64,000 nucleotides of DNA, taken from positions 394,663 through 458,662 of the forward strand of contig JACSVZ010000011.1 of assembly GCA_014706295.1 (NCBI GenBank), read 5' to 3'. This stretch comes from Lycocorax pyrrhopterus obiensis. Its lineage: Eukaryota > Chordata > Aves > Passeriformes > Paradisaeidae. How positions within the stretch are numbered: the stretch's first letter is position 1; each line of letters begins with the position of its first letter. The notes under the pieces were generated by a model. The model did no database searches. It was given only the letters and a program-made list of their open reading frames with translations, and had not been told where the DNA came from. The translations under genes and the position numbers were made by a program. Of the stretch, positions 61,877 through 64,000 are shown piece by piece.

Positions 61877-64000
61877 TCCCCCAGTGTCAATGGATTTACC
61901 CCAGAAAGGAATTTGGTAACTTGTGGTCTTGTTTGCCTATGACAGAAGGCTGTAGTCTGCCATTGATGGCACTTACGTAAAATAGAACTGCCTGCAAGGC
62001 CTGAATGCTGTAATTAACAGGCAGTTTTAGAAATTATTGGGTAATGCTATTTAATAGAAATATTGCCAAGTATTGTTGTAAAAACTTGGTTTGTTCCTTT
62101 GGTATTAATATAAAATGAGTCAACATGGCTTCATTGGGAAGACATACCTTTGTCTGCTACATATCATTACCTACATTTTTACACTGGTTAAATATCACAG
62201 TACAAATTTGGGAATTTTAAAGGTATTTCTCAAAACTAACTACAGGGTCAACAGCCTACTGAGCAACTACAATGCTGGTGATACAACCTGGCCCTTTTCT
62301 TGTAACATGGCATTACTGCCCTAGGCCTGCTCCCACGGCAGCCAAGACAGCTTTTGCCACTGATGGTGTAAGCAGTAGCAAGTTTAAAGGTTTTTGGATC
62401 AGTCAAATACACTCCTGTAAGCCTGAGCAGCATTTCCCTTGCAGCGTGTACAGTATCACTCAGAGAATTAATACAGCTTCTTGTTAATAAACTCTCCGGA
62501 TCACACTGGAGAATACAGGTAACTCTGAGATAATGTGCTCTGCTCATGAGATGTAGCCGTTGTATCACCTAAGAACAGTTTCACTTATTTCACTTCAGTT
62601 GCAATAGTGACCAAAAGGTTATTTCTCAAACCTTGTCACCCAGGAGGTACCAGCTGAAATGTTTCTGTTTGATTGCTAAAGAGTAGAAAGCAACACATTA
62701 ATATTGGCAAATTTTAGATGAGGCATGATGTGGATGTTGCATGCCTCAGCCTAATGCCCACCTTCACTTCAGGAAAAGGACAAACCAGACTTGCAGACAC
62801 ACTAATTGCCTCCTAGTTTGAGAGTTCCCACTCACCTGTTTGGAAATGAATTCCAGAACCTCCCTACTTTCTATTTACTGCACTGAGAGCCAGTAATCTC
62901 ATAGTGCTTCTAAAGAGTCATTAATTGCATCCCTACTACAGCATTTTATGATGCCTTTTAATGTATAGATTTAAAAGAAAAGGCAGTCCATATAGAGATG
63001 GACCTTCCTGATACATGAAGGGGAGGCAAACTTCTCTCTCTGTTCAGCTTGAAGTAGCACAAAGGTGACTTGACAGCATGGGCGTGACCTGCCAAACCAG
63101 GGTCACCTCACCTCAGCTGCAGCACTCTTAAGGGCAAGGATCAGGCAGTGTCAAACAAAAACAGAGCTCCTGAAGTCCAGCTTCTGGCTGCACCCATGGG
63201 GAGTTTGAACACACAGGCTGTGCACCCTTTCTGGGGCAAGAGCCAATGCACTTACATTTTTCCTAAGGGCAGGCACTTCATAGCACATGGGCATTGACAC
63301 TAGAAACGCTGGTGGTCAACACCTTCTGGACATGCCTGAAGTAAGCAAGACAGGGACACTGACAGCACCAAAGGGATTTGGGTACCCCATCCCACTGGCT
63401 TTCAGAAGCATGTGCCACAACAAGCTCTTGGAGAACCCTGTGAAACCCAGACCATGATCTGGTGCCAGTTACAGCCTGCCAAGCTGAAATGGTGGCTAAC
63501 GTTCTCTGTAACCTGCACTGCTCTCGGAGCAGCTGGTGTGCAGTGATCCTGCTCAGGAGGGCACAGTAACTCCCCAGTTCTCTTTTGCAGACCCACATAC
63601 CTGCCCGTGCATGGTCTCAGTGGGGAGCAGAGCCTCGGGACAGTAAGGCACCCCAAAACACTCACAGGTCTGGAGGCTGGGTAGTCCTAGTGCCGGGGTC
63701 AGAAAAAAACCTGCTGCTATAGCAAACATTCCAGTGTATGGCATGGCTGTCACTAGCCTTATCCCTGCCTCGTAAGCAACCTCCCTGTTAGGTGACATGT
63801 CACATGCCTGTATCAGATGACACTGATACTATAGTGCTTATAGAGGTCGTGGAGCTGGTATATTATACATTGAGCGAATTGATTTCCCCTTCTATTGCTG
63901 TCTCTTCTCTTTTTCCTCCATTCATCTGCACATTAAAAGACAATGTATCCCCTTGTCCAGGCCCCATGTATCCTTGTATCAGGAGAATCCTTGTCCACTG
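61877..64000. other. non-coding DNA, no gene seen
   Basis: Short or overlapping open frames (at most 107 codons) without recognisable content. No repeat family, RNA gene or long tandem array was seen up to the window end. Confidence 0.55.

Overview
The window looks like nuclear DNA from a bird or a close sauropsid relative, in a gene-poor or intronic region. The best organism clues are two CR1 LINE 3' ends. One, near 35.6 kb, is the younger avian type ending in ATTCTGTG/ATTCTATA. The other, near 31.0 kb, is an older type ending in a 'gttctt.tgttct' tail. Several decayed amniote-age repeats (MIR-like SINE pieces and related families) support this. Base composition is AT-rich with scattered GC-richer patches, CpG is depleted almost everywhere, stop codons are dense in all frames, and there are no bacterial signals. 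Family assignments come from remembered consensus patterns, not from a database search.

I find no convincing protein-coding gene, RNA gene, CRISPR array or intact mobile element. The longest open frames (about 130 to 237 codons) sit mostly in GC-rich or low-complexity stretches, are often open on both strands at once, and resemble no protein I recognise. They are treated as chance.

Layout. 1-14.1 kb: AT-rich single-copy-looking DNA with a MIR-like fragment (2.85 kb) and an ancient repeat (8.8-9.1 kb). 14.17-14.77 kb: a sharply bounded CpG-rich block with a long pyrimidine tract, the one place that looks like a promoter or a young insertion. 14.8-19.6 kb: a 29-bp-spaced duplication, an isolated exon-like segment at 16.37-16.55 kb, a MIR-like copy, then a GC-richer patch (17.45-18.95 kb). 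19.6-31 kb: several ancient repeat remnants and stretches that read like conserved regulatory DNA. 31-37.7 kb: both CR1 tails, a TATA-like site and another ancient repeat. 37.7-50 kb: a homeodomain-type motif cluster (41.53-41.6 kb) and a pair of identical 18-base hairpins 29 bp apart (43.6 kb). 50-54 kb: a three-copy 12-mer, an AT/GT microsatellite, and two related ~62-bp copies about 1 kb apart. 54-64 kb: GC-richer patches, a regulatory-looking stretch (57.1-57.5 kb), an ancient repeat with a preserved stem (59.2 kb) and an A/C-only tract (61.75-61.88 kb).

No genes are seen to work together. The most plausible roles for the window are spacer, intron or distal regulatory DNA. I do not see a new biological system. 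The items most worth checking are the CpG-rich block, the unclassified ~62-bp repeat pair, the hairpin pair, and the motif-dense regions that may be conserved enhancers.
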